A DNA stretch of 43,691 nucleotides from Betaproteobacteria bacterium. GTDB lineage: Bacteria; Pseudomonadota; Gammaproteobacteria; Burkholderiales; SHXO01. Within the stretch, counting starts at the first letter, position 1. Each line of letters starts with the position of its first letter. Positions 8,833 to 16,202 of this stretch are shown here, one piece after another. Under the pieces are notes generated by a model, which was given only the letters and a program-made list of their open reading frames with translations, was not told the DNA's origin and ran no database searches. The stretch is taken from positions 1 to 43,691 of the forward strand of contig SHXO01000014.1 in the NCBI GenBank assembly GCA_009693245.1. Reading direction: 5' to 3'. The position numbers were made by a program, and so were the translations under genes.

Positions 8833-9500
8833 CGATCTCCTTGGTGGTTTTGGCCGCTATTATGGCCATAGTGGTAGGGTGGCTATGGCGGCAAACGCTC
8901 GACGTCAAGCCCTGGATCGCGCAAGGCACGATGGAAAACGCCCGGGGTGAAAGTGCATTCTCCATCCCCTCCGTGAAGCTTGGTCTTGGTGTATTTCTGA
9001 CGGTCGCCACGTCTTTGTTCGCGCTGCTCATCAGCGCCTATTTCATGAGAAGCATGAGCGGGGACTGGATTCCCTTGGCCGTCCCGAGAGTACTGTGGCT
9101 TAATACAGCAGTGCTGATCCTTAGCAGTGCCGCCATGCATTGGACATGGGTGGCCGCCCGGCGGGGACGGATGGATGGCGTAAAAAACGGCCTGACTGCC
9201 GCGGGGCTTTTCACCTTTACTTTTCTGGCCGGACAGCTCTGGGCGTGGCAACAGCTAAACGCCCCGAGTGACGTTGTATTGGCGAATCCAGCCAATGCAT
9301 TCTTCTATCTTCTCACCGCGTTGCATGGCGCGCACCTGTTGGGCGGCCTGTGGGTCTGGGGCACGACCACCGCAAAAGTATGGTTTGGCGTTGAGGCCGG
9401 CAAAGTGCGCCTGAGCGTGGAATTGTGCGCGGTGTACTGGCACTTTCTGCTCTTGGTCTGGCTAGTTCTGCTCGCTCTGCTGTTGCATAAGTCTACATAA
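8829..9500 (+). CDS. Cytochrome oxidase subunit III family protein (first copy)
   Basis: The 223-residue product of the COX3 superfamily starts at a GTG overlapping the subunit I stop codon (GTGA), showing translational coupling. A first short helix (about 4-20) is followed by five helices; diagnostic stretches are GQLWAWQQL, FFYLLTALHGAHLLGGLWVW and YWHFLLLVWLVLLALL. The VKPWIAQGTM stretch before the second helix replaces the usual N-terminal helices. It probably packs beside subunit I and stabilises proton uptake. A second subunit III gene follows 16 bases later, so the two may form a pair (CoxO/CoxP-like) rather than alternatives. Confidence 0.85.
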   Translation: MTISLVVLAAIMAIVVGWLWRQTLDVKPWIAQGTMENARGESAFSIPSVKLGLGVFLTVATSLFALLISAYFMRSMSGDWIPLAVPRVLWLNTAVLILSSAAMHWTWVAARRGRMDGVKNGLTAAGLFTFTFLAGQLWAWQQLNAPSDVVLANPANAFFYLLTALHGAHLLGGLWVWGTTTAKVWFGVEAGKVRLSVELCAVYWHFLLLVWLVLLALLLHKST

Positions 9501-9516
9501 GGGGGGATTAAAGCAT

Positions 9517-10239
9517 ATGTCGCAACCCGCGCTGACGAGAGGGGCGGAAGTTCTGCCGCTATCTGAAGGCTTGCAAGGCGTCGTCGCCGACTGGTCTTCG
9601 GACCAGCGGGCATTCAAGGGCGTACCCTGGGGCAAGGCCATGATGTGGATCTTTCTCCTGAGCGATACCTTCATCTTCAGCTGTTTCTTGATTTCGTACA
9701 TGACGGTACGAATGTCCACCACGGAGCCTTGGCCCAACCCCAGCGAGGTTTTTGCGCTGACACTCTTTGGCAACAAAATCCCCCTCATCCTGATCGCCAT
9801 CATGACCTTTGTCTTGATCAGCAGTAGCGGGACGATGGCCATGGCCGTCAAATTCGGGTATGAAAAAAATAAAAAGGTGACCTTTATCTTGTTGCTGATC
9901 ACCGCGGCTCTGGGTGCCACCTTCGTCGGCATGCAAGCCTTCGAGTGGACCAAGTTGATCATGGAAGGGGCGCGTCCGTGGGGCAACCCCTGGGGCGCGG
10001 CCCAGTTTGGCTCGGCGTTTTTCATGATCACGGGTTTCCACGGCACTCACGTGTCCATCGGCGTGATTTTCCTGATCATCGTGGCGATCAAGGTATTGCG
10101 AGGAGATTTGGATCGCCAGCGGCCAGGCTTTTTGACGGGTAGGAAGGGAAACTATGAGATCGTCGAAACCATGGGTCTGTATTGGCACTTCGTCGATCTG
10201 GTGTGGGTATTCATCTTTGCATTTTTCTATCTTTGGTAG
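9517..10239 (+). CDS. coxC: Cytochrome oxidase subunit III family protein (second copy)
   Basis: This 240-residue protein is a fuller subunit III, with a soluble N-terminal leader (1-35) and five helices. Typical motifs are WIFLLSDTFIFSCFLISYM, GMQAFEWTKLI (carrying the conserved acidic residue) and GFHGTHVSIGVIFLI, ending in YWHFVDLVWVFIFAFFYLW. The motif set fits COX3 of the quinol/cytochrome oxidase and NorE group. The start is ATG 9517; a purine-rich AAGGGGGGATTAAAG stretch before it gives a strong ribosome site. It sits between the first subunit III gene and the small subunit IV, in the same operon. Confidence 0.9.
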   Translation: MSQPALTRGAEVLPLSEGLQGVVADWSSDQRAFKGVPWGKAMMWIFLLSDTFIFSCFLISYMTVRMSTTEPWPNPSEVFALTLFGNKIPLILIAIMTFVLISSSGTMAMAVKFGYEKNKKVTFILLLITAALGATFVGMQAFEWTKLIMEGARPWGNPWGAAQFGSAFFMITGFHGTHVSIGVIFLIIVAIKVLRGDLDRQRPGFLTGRKGNYEIVETMGLYWHFVDLVWVFIFAFFYLW

Positions 10240-10247
10240 GGGAGATC

Positions 10248-10595
10248 ATGGAGCACGCGGAAGGACAACAGCAAGTACACGAGAAAGGGCAGCAGCATCC
10301 GATTGGCATTTATCTCAAGATCTGGGGCCTGCTGTTCGTTCTCAGCACCGCGTCGTATCTGGTCGACTACTTCCACGTTCAGGGCTACCTCAGGTGGTTT
10401 CTGATCATCGTGTTCATGTTGCTGAAAGCAGGGCTGATCGTTGCGTTCTTCATGCATATGATCTGGGAGCGCTTGGCCTTGATGTATGCCATCTTGGTCC
10501 CGCCGCTGTTGTTGATGGTACTTTTGGGCATCGGGGCGTTTGAAGCAGACTATACGTTCTTTACACGAGGTACGTTCTTCGGACACACGCCCTGA
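10248..10595 (+). CDS. Cytochrome oxidase subunit IV (COX4_pro/CyoD-like)
   Basis: The 115-residue protein has a hydrophilic histidine/glutamine-rich head (EHAEGQQQVHEKGQQHPIG) and three membrane helices. FLIIVFMLLKAGLIVAFFMHM is the signature of the prokaryotic COX4/CyoD family: the Lys and the FMHM end are conserved. ATG 10248 is chosen because GGGGAG lies just before it and the family starts there. Its role is likely structural assembly of the oxidase. It is the last structural gene of the operon, 53 bases before the SCO1 frame. Confidence 0.88.
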   Translation: MEHAEGQQQVHEKGQQHPIGIYLKIWGLLFVLSTASYLVDYFHVQGYLRWFLIIVFMLLKAGLIVAFFMHMIWERLALMYAILVPPLLLMVLLGIGAFEADYTFFTRGTFFGHTP

Positions 10596-10648
10596 GCCAG
10601 GCTCGGTGATCGCCAGGTTGCCCGCGTGTCAGTGAGTCCGCCAGCGGA

Positions 10649-11278
10649 GTGCACAGCGCCGACCGGCGAACACGACTGGGAGATCCTGCTCTGAGACCCT
10701 TCGCCGCATTGGTGCTGTGTTTGGTAGTCCTCACGAGTTGTGACATTCGCCCAAAGGCGAGTTTCAATGCCACCGATATCACCGGAGCGGAGTTTGGCCG
10801 CGAGTTTGCCTTGGTCGACCACAATGGCACGGCACGCCGTTTGGCCGACTTCAAGGGCAAGGTGGTTGTCATGTTCTTTGGTTTTACCCATTGCCCGGAT
10901 GTGTGTCCAACGACTTTGGCACAGATGGCCAAGGTGATGACGCAACTAGGCGAGAATTCCGCGAGCCGGGTTCAGGTATTGTTTGTTACCGTGGATCCCG
11001 AAAGGGACACTCAGGACGTGTTGAAGAACTACATCACCGCCTTTAACCCCAATTTTCTCGGCCTCAGGGGCGATCAGGATGCCCTTTCGCGCACGGCGAA
11101 GGAGTTCAAACTGGTGATCATGAAGAACGCCGAGACCTCTCCGGGCAACTACAGCGTCGATCACTCAACCCAGACCTTCGTCTACGATAGGCAGAATCGG
11201 TTGCGCCTGTTCGTGACCCACGGGCAGATCGAGGAAGCGCTGGCGCACGATATTGACCTGCTACTAAAGCAAGACTGA
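10649..11278 (+). CDS. SCO1/SenC copper chaperone lipoprotein
   Basis: SCO1/SenC proteins deliver copper to or reduce the CuA site of subunit II in the periplasm. The thioredoxin-like domain shows the copper ligands Cys82, Cys86 (HCPDVCPTT) and His172 (YSVDHSTQ), counting from GTG 10649. A lipobox (LVVLTSC, Cys31) makes it a lipoprotein. The GTG start has no proper ribosome site, since GCGGA directly abuts it. In frame at 10691 is a CTG with GGGAG 8 bases upstream; starting there gives a standard signal sequence (LRPFAALVLCLVVLTSC). That CTG overlaps a stop codon that ends a ctaB-like tail (W-E-I-L-L). The real start may therefore be CTG 10691, giving 195 residues. Confidence 0.9.
   Translation: MHSADRRTRLGDPALRPFAALVLCLVVLTSCDIRPKASFNATDITGAEFGREFALVDHNGTARRLADFKGKVVVMFFGFTHCPDVCPTTLAQMAKVMTQLGENSASRVQVLFVTVDPERDTQDVLKNYITAFNPNFLGLRGDQDALSRTAKEFKLVIMKNAETSPGNYSVDHSTQTFVYDRQNRLRLFVTHGQIEEALAHDIDLLLKQD
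10668..10694 (+). pseudogene. Possible last codons of a lost ctaB-like gene
   Basis: Codons for E-H-D-W-E-I-L-L-stop lie here. The intact ctaB ends D-H-Y-W-K-I-L-L-stop (3279-3305). The two share an exact run of 16 bases (AGATCCTGCTCTGAGA; 3292-3307 and 10681-10696). Similarity stops upstream of 10668. ctaB normally precedes SCO1, and this stub directly precedes SCO1. A 16-base match alone could occur by chance in 43 kb; frame and position are what make it suggestive. Confidence 0.4.
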
Positions 11279-11325
11279 AACGCCGCAATCGCCGCGACGT
11301 AGTGTTAGCGCGGTTGACGGACGCT

Positions 11326-12183
11326 CTACCAGGCTGCGGGGATCAGCGCTCGCATCTTCTTCATAGCCTGCTGCTCGATTTGGCGAATGCGTTCCGCCGA
11401 CACGCCGAATTCACCGGCCAAGTCATGCAGTGTCGCGGCCTCGTCCTCTGTTAACCAACGCGCCTCGATAATGCGGCGGCTTCGGCGGTCCAAACTACCG
11501 AGGGCGCGCTCGAGACCTTTGGCTTTAAGTCTCTCCGCTTGGTCATACTCGAGTATGCGGCCAGGTTCATCGTCCTGGTTCGACAGATAGGCGATGGGGC
11601 TGTAGGCATCGTCTTCGTCATTCGCAGGCTCTAGCGGGACATCTTGGCCGCCCAGCCTAGTTTCCATCTCCACGACGTCAGAGCTTCGCACGTTGAGTTG
11701 CTTGGCCATGTCGTCGGCTTCGACCCGGCTTAGGGTGCCCGAACTCTTTTTCATGCTGCGCAGGTTGAAGAACAGTTTGCGCTGCGCTTTCGTGGTGGCA
11801 ATCTTGACGATGCGCCAGTTGCGCAGAATGTGCTCGTGGATCTCGGCGCGAATCCAGTGTACGGCGAACGAAACGAGGCGCACGCCCCGGTCGGGATCGA
11901 AGCGCTTCACGGCCTTCATCAAGCCGACGCTCCCTTCCTGGATCAAGTCGGAGTGGGGCAGCCCATAGCCCAGATATCCCCTCGCGATGGACACTACCAA
12001 GCGCAGGTGAGATAAAACCAACTGGCGCGCGGCTTCCAGATCGCCTTCTGCCTTGAATTGGCGAGCAAGCCGGGACTCTTCTTCCTCACTCAAGAGCGGG
12101 AATCGGTTGACGGCCTGGATGTATGCGTCCAGGCTTCCAAGACTGGCGGGTATCGGAAACGCTGCGGATAACGCATTGTTCAT
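11326..12183 (-). CDS. rpoH: RNA polymerase heat-shock sigma factor (sigma-32)
   Basis: RpoH directs RNA polymerase to heat-shock promoters. The 285-residue product has sigma region 2 (DLIQEGSVGLMKAVKRFDPDRG, then VSFAVHWIRAEIHEHILRNW), directly followed by the RpoH box (QRKLFFNLR, about 132-140) that separates it from other sigma-70 members. Region 4 has a helix-turn-helix (LAGEFGVSAERIRQIEQQAM). ATG 12183 has a perfect AAGGAGG 8 bases upstream; a longer frame to 12216 crosses a CIRCE operator and is rejected. A CIRCE site 26 bases before the start suggests HrcA repression. It lies 76 bases downstream of ftsX, as in many Proteobacteria. Confidence 0.96.
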   Translation of the reverse strand: MNNALSAAFPIPASLGSLDAYIQAVNRFPLLSEEEESRLARQFKAEGDLEAARQLVLSHLRLVVSIARGYLGYGLPHSDLIQEGSVGLMKAVKRFDPDRGVRLVSFAVHWIRAEIHEHILRNWRIVKIATTKAQRKLFFNLRSMKKSSGTLSRVEADDMAKQLNVRSSDVVEMETRLGGQDVPLEPANDEDDAYSPIAYLSNQDDEPGRILEYDQAERLKAKGLERALGSLDRRSRRIIEARWLTEDEAATLHDLAGEFGVSAERIRQIEQQAMKKMRALIPAAW

Positions 12184-12209
12184 AGGGTAATTTCCTCCTT
12201 GGGGCAATA

Positions 12210-12236
12210 TTAGCACTCGCGCCGTTAGAGTGCCAA
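12210..12236 (-). promoter_or_regulatory. CIRCE element (HrcA operator) in the rpoH leader
   Basis: The sequence TTAGCACTC, nine bases, then GAGTGCCAA matches the CIRCE consensus (TTAGCACTC-N9-GAGTGCTAA) at 17 of 18 arm positions. It lies between ftsX and the rpoH ribosome site. HrcA binding here would couple the two classical heat-shock systems. The hrcA gene is not in this window. Confidence 0.88.
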
Positions 12237-12259
12237 TACCAAAGAAGTTTCCCGCCTAT

Positions 12260-13165
12260 TTAATATTCCAGGCGCCAAAGATGGCGGCTAACGGAGAGCC
12301 AAGCGCCCAGCAAGCCAAGTAGGCTCGCGGCCACCAGCAAGCTCCCGGCGTCCCAAACGCTTAGACCCTTGAGCTGAAACTGCCCGCTGTAAAACACCGC
12401 CAGATCGCTGAGATGGTAGTTAAGCCACGCCGCGATGAGTAATACCAATAAGCAGGCGACGACCGCCCCCGCAAGTCCTTGCACTGCTCCCGCATAGAGG
12501 AAGGGCCGGAGAATGTATCCGTGGGTAGCGCCGATGAGCCGGGTGACCTCGATTTCCTCTTGCCGGGTTAGAATTTGCAGGCGAATCGTATTGAAGGTGA
12601 CGGCGATCACCGCTCCGCTCAATAGCAGCGCCAGCACGGCCACCAGCGCCTTGCCCACGCGCAACACAGCATAGAGCTTCCTCGCCCATTCGGCGTCGGC
12701 CTGAACGTGCTGGACCTTTGGCCATGCGCTCACCGCCAGCCGTATGCGTTCCAGCGTCTTTGGATTGTGGTCCTTGGCGGTGATCACGAAGGCGTCGGGC
12801 AGGGGGTTTTCGCCCAACTCTCCCAGCACATCCCCCAAATTGCTGCCCGCCTTGAGTTCCTCCAAGGCCTTATCCTTGGGAACAAAGTGAAAGGAGCCGG
12901 CATCGCCTAGCTTCTCCAACGCCTGGTTGGTCTTCGCAACATCACTCTGGGCCGCGTCCATGGCCATGAAAACGCTGAGTTGGGGTTCGCGTGACATTTG
13001 CCGCGACGTGCCTTGAAGGTTATCCAGGATCACATAGAGCACGGCGGGAAGGCTCAGAGCGATGCCGATCACCGACGCATTGAGAATCGCGACGACAGGA
13101 CGAGTGCGGAAGCGGGATAGCACTTCGCGAAAAGACGTGAGTTGCTGGTTGGCCCACGGCTTCAA
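12260..13165 (-). CDS. ftsX: Cell division ABC transporter permease FtsX
   Basis: FtsX forms with FtsE an inner-membrane complex that controls peptidoglycan hydrolases at the division site. The 301-residue protein has a cytoplasmic N-terminus, a first helix (about 25-48), a periplasmic domain (about 50-170) and three C-terminal helices (about 172-195, 222-247 and 270-290). VTRLIGATHGYILRPFLYAG is the conserved FtsX coupling region. Its ATG overlaps the ftsE stop by 4 bases, so the pair is translationally coupled. Length is near the family norm. Nothing unusual is seen. Confidence 0.95.
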   Translation of the reverse strand: MKPWANQQLTSFREVLSRFRTRPVVAILNASVIGIALSLPAVLYVILDNLQGTSRQMSREPQLSVFMAMDAAQSDVAKTNQALEKLGDAGSFHFVPKDKALEELKAGSNLGDVLGELGENPLPDAFVITAKDHNPKTLERIRLAVSAWPKVQHVQADAEWARKLYAVLRVGKALVAVLALLLSGAVIAVTFNTIRLQILTRQEEIEVTRLIGATHGYILRPFLYAGAVQGLAGAVVACLLVLLIAAWLNYHLSDLAVFYSGQFQLKGLSVWDAGSLLVAASLLGLLGAWLSVSRHLWRLEY

Positions 13166-13815
13166 GCGCTCACCCGCCCTTCTTGTAGGGATAGCACGCG
13201 TCCTTGAAGCCGCGCTGTCACCTCGGGATCATGGGTGGCCACCACGCAGGTGACCCCGCTCGAGTTGAAAACGCGTAGCAATTCGGCGATTTCAATCGCG
13301 TAGGCGGGATCCAGATTTGCCGTGGGCTCGTCGGCGAGCAGCACCCTGGGGTTGTGGACGATCGCCCGCGCAATGCACAGCCGCTGCTTCTCTCCGCCAG
13401 ACAACGTTACGGGGAGCGAGCTCTGTCTGGCCAATAGACCAACACGCTCGAGAGCGGCACGGGCTCTTCGAAGACTTTCGCTGCGCGCGACGCCTAGAAT
13501 ATCCAGAGGGAGGGTTGTATTGTCCAGCGCCGAGCGGTCATAGAGTAATTTATGGTCTTGAAACACTAGGCCGAAATGACGGCGGAAAAAAGGGACCGAT
13601 CCGCGCCGCAATGCGCCGACATTCTGGCCATTCATCATGATGGTGCCCGAAGAGGGCCGCTCGATGGCTGCCATCAATTTCAGCACGGTGGTCTTGCCAG
13701 CCCCCGAATGCCCGATGAGCACCAGCATTTCTCCGCTCGCCACCGAGAAGGATGCACCGGCGAGGGCGGTGTGCCCGCCTGGATAGCGCTTGGTGACCTG
13801 CTCGAAGTTAATCAC
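13162..13815 (-). CDS. ftsE: Cell division ATP-binding protein FtsE
   Basis: The ABC ATPase partner of FtsX has 217 residues. Walker A is GHSGAGKTT (35-43), the ABC signature is LSGGEKQR (about 138-145), Walker B is VLLADEPT (about 157-164) and the switch His lies in VVATHDPEV. ATP hydrolysis is thought to drive FtsX conformational change rather than transport. It lies 19 bases downstream of ftsY in the order ftsY-ftsE-ftsX-rpoH. Confidence 0.96.
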   Translation of the reverse strand: MINFEQVTKRYPGGHTALAGASFSVASGEMLVLIGHSGAGKTTVLKLMAAIERPSSGTIMMNGQNVGALRRGSVPFFRRHFGLVFQDHKLLYDRSALDNTTLPLDILGVARSESLRRARAALERVGLLARQSSLPVTLSGGEKQRLCIARAIVHNPRVLLADEPTANLDPAYAIEIAELLRVFNSSGVTCVVATHDPEVTARLQGRVLSLQEGRVSA

Positions 13816-13834
13816 GCCATGCTCACATTCTTAT

Positions 13835-14791
13835 TTAGTCGAACAGGGCGTCCACATAATCCTTGGCGTTGAAGGGGCGAAGATCGTCGATGTCCTCGCC
13901 CACCCCCACGAATCGAAGCGGTATGGGCTTGTGGCGCGCGATACCGGCGATGGCGCCACCCTTCGCCGTACCGTCCAGCTTCGTCAGCACCAAACCCGTA
14001 AGCCCGAGGGCATCGTCAAAGGCCTTTACTTGCGCCACCGCATTTTGCCCCGTGTTAGCGTCGAGCACGAGCAGCACTTCGTGGGGTGCATCGGGTATCA
14101 CTTTGGTGACGACGCGCTTCACCTTCTTCAACTCGTCCATCAAGTGCAATTGAGTGGGCAAACGCCCCGCGGTATCCGCCAGCACGATGTCGGTCCCCTT
14201 GGCGATGGCCGACTGGAGGGTATCGAAGATCACCGCCGCCGGGTCACCGTCTTGTTGGCTTATGACGGTGATCTGGTTGCGCTCGCCCCAGGCGCGCAAT
14301 TGCTCCACCGCGGCGGCGCGAAAGGTATCTCCCGCGGCCAGCATGATGGACTTGCCTTGGCCGCGAAAATACCACGCCAGCTTACCGATGGACGTGGTTT
14401 TACCGGCTCCGTTCACGCCAGCCACTAAAATGACAAAGGGCTTTTTTGGGGGAATCACAAGAGCTTGAGACAACGGAGACAGTAGTTCCAAAAGGCATTC
14501 CTTGAGAAACCTCTTCACTTCGCTGGGTTGCGTGACGCGTTCGCGCGCTACTCGTTGCTTGAGTTGCGCGAGCAGATATTCGGTCGGCGCGACACCGATA
14601 TCGCAGCCGATGAGGATGGTCTCCAGCTCTTCGTAGAGCGCGTCGCCGATCTTGGCGTGGCGGCCGAGCAATTGCCCGAGCTGGCTACCCAGTTTGTCGC
14701 GCGTTTGCGAGAGACCTGCCTTGAGGCGGGTGAGCCAACCCGCGGGGTTCTCTCCCGCGGGTTGTTTGTTAGACTTCAGAAAACCAAGCAT
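13835..14791 (-). CDS. ftsY: Signal recognition particle receptor FtsY
   Basis: FtsY is the SRP receptor GTPase that docks ribosomes to the membrane. The 318-residue protein has the N domain (about 20-115) and G domain with G1 GVNGAGKTT (125-133), DTAGRLPT and TKLDGTAKGG. It lacks the long acidic N-terminal A domain of the E. coli protein, a common short form. Its start codon directly abuts a possible start of the divergent M16 peptidase gene, leaving almost no intergenic space, so its promoter must lie within the neighbour's coding region. Confidence 0.95.
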   Translation of the reverse strand: MLGFLKSNKQPAGENPAGWLTRLKAGLSQTRDKLGSQLGQLLGRHAKIGDALYEELETILIGCDIGVAPTEYLLAQLKQRVARERVTQPSEVKRFLKECLLELLSPLSQALVIPPKKPFVILVAGVNGAGKTTSIGKLAWYFRGQGKSIMLAAGDTFRAAAVEQLRAWGERNQITVISQQDGDPAAVIFDTLQSAIAKGTDIVLADTAGRLPTQLHLMDELKKVKRVVTKVIPDAPHEVLLVLDANTGQNAVAQVKAFDDALGLTGLVLTKLDGTAKGGAIAGIARHKPIPLRFVGVGEDIDDLRPFNAKDYVDALFD

Positions 14792-14803
14792 ATGGACGCC
14801 ACA

Positions 14804-16189
14804 ATGTCGCGGGTGCGAATTCTATCTTACCGGTATTGGCGGTTAGCACTATTCGCCAATGCCGCGCTTTTCCTTGGCGCGGCCGGCGCAAATCCTCTGG
14901 ATCGTACCCTTTCCAATGGCATGAAGGTCATCGTCAAGGAGGATCATCGCGCGCCCGTGGTGGTCTCCATGGTTTGGTACCGCGCCGGTAGCATCGACGA
15001 AGTCAATGGCAAGACCGGTGTCGCGCATGTGCTCGAGCACATGATGTTCAAGGGCACGAAGGAGGTGCCTCCCGGAGAATTCTCGCGCCAAGTGGCACGC
15101 GCGGGCGGGCGTGACAACGCTTTCACCAGCCGGGATCACACTGCTTACTTTCAGCAGTTGCAAAAGTCGCAGTTGCCACTCGCATTGAAATTGGAGGCCG
15201 ACCGCATGGCTAACCTGGTGCTCTCCGACGAGGAATTCGCAAAGGAGATCCGGGTGGTGATGGAAGAGCGCAGGCTGCGCACGGACGACCAACCGCAAGC
15301 GCGCTTGTTCGAGCAAATCATGGCGGCGGTTTATGTGGCCCATCCCTACCGCACCCCCATCATCGGATGGATGAACGACCTGGAAAATATGACGGCCGAG
15401 GACGCGCGCGAGTGGTACCGGCGCTGGTATGCGCCCAACAATGCGGTTCTGGTCGTAGTGGGAGATGTCAAAACCGAGGAAGTATTCACGCTCGCGCAAG
15501 AAAAATTCGGTGGCATCGCGCGACGCCCGCTAGCCGCCCGTAAACCCCAGAAAGAGCCTGCGCAAATTGGCACCCGGCGCATTACCGTGAAAGTTCCCGC
15601 TGAGTTGCCCCGGTTGGTCATGGCCTATCAAGCGCCTTCGCTGCGCGACGTCAAACAGGACTGGGAGCCCTACGCGCTCGCCGTTCTCTCGGGCGTGTTG
15701 GACGGGCACGATGCGGCGCGCTTGGAAAAGAATCTCGTGCGGGAGACGAAAGCCGCGCTTTCAGCCGGCGCATCGTACAACGGGGTCAATCGCGGAGAAG
15801 CGCTTTTTTTCCTGGACGGGACGCCCGCGCCCGGGAAGTCTGTCCTAACCCTTGAAGCCGCGCTAAGAGAAGAAATCCGAAAAATCGCCGAGGACGGTGT
15901 CAGCGAACAAGAATTAAAACGCGTCAAGGCGCAAGTCGTGGCGAGCCAAGTCTATCAATTGGACTCCATGTTTAACCAGGCGCGCTTGATGGGCGCCTTG
16001 GAAATATCCGAATTGCCCTACGACTCCGCGCGCGAGCAAGGCGAAAGACTTCTCGCCATCACCAGCGCGCAAGTAAGCGCCGTCGCGAAGAAATACCTCA
16101 CCGATGACAATCTCACGGTGGCGGTGCTGGACCCGCTGCCCGTGCAAGATCGTAAACCCGCCGCGGTACCGCCTTCCCTGCGGCACTAA
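14804..16189 (+). CDS. M16 family zinc metallopeptidase (catalytic member of a pair)
   Basis: The 461-residue protein has a signal-like N-terminus (hydrophobic stretch about 12-29) and the inverted zinc motif HxxEH (His75, Glu78, His79 in HVLEHMMFKG), with the distal glutamate near residue 154 (VVMEERRLR). It then has the second M16 half. It should be an active periplasmic peptidase of the pitrilysin/processing-peptidase class; the substrate is unknown. Two starts are possible, ATG 14792 and ATG 14804; the second has GGA about 9 bases upstream. It is followed after 13 bases by a homologue without the zinc motif. Such paired genes next to ftsY and rsmD are common in betaproteobacteria. Confidence 0.92.
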   Translation: MSRVRILSYRYWRLALFANAALFLGAAGANPLDRTLSNGMKVIVKEDHRAPVVVSMVWYRAGSIDEVNGKTGVAHVLEHMMFKGTKEVPPGEFSRQVARAGGRDNAFTSRDHTAYFQQLQKSQLPLALKLEADRMANLVLSDEEFAKEIRVVMEERRLRTDDQPQARLFEQIMAAVYVAHPYRTPIIGWMNDLENMTAEDAREWYRRWYAPNNAVLVVVGDVKTEEVFTLAQEKFGGIARRPLAARKPQKEPAQIGTRRITVKVPAELPRLVMAYQAPSLRDVKQDWEPYALAVLSGVLDGHDAARLEKNLVRETKAALSAGASYNGVNRGEALFFLDGTPAPGKSVLTLEAALREEIRKIAEDGVSEQELKRVKAQVVASQVYQLDSMFNQARLMGALEISELPYDSAREQGERLLAITSAQVSAVAKKYLTDDNLTVAVLDPLPVQDRKPAAVPPSLRH

Positions 16190-16202
16190 GTAAGGACCTC
16201 GC

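Noticed and set aside
13790-14468. Plus-strand open frames opposite ftsY
   Set aside because: They are reverse images of the conserved FtsY GTPase motifs, not independent genes.
14838-14856. CIRCE-like half site (GGTTAGCACT) in the M16 gene
   Set aside because: Only one arm is present and it lies within coding sequence; no second arm at 9-base spacing.
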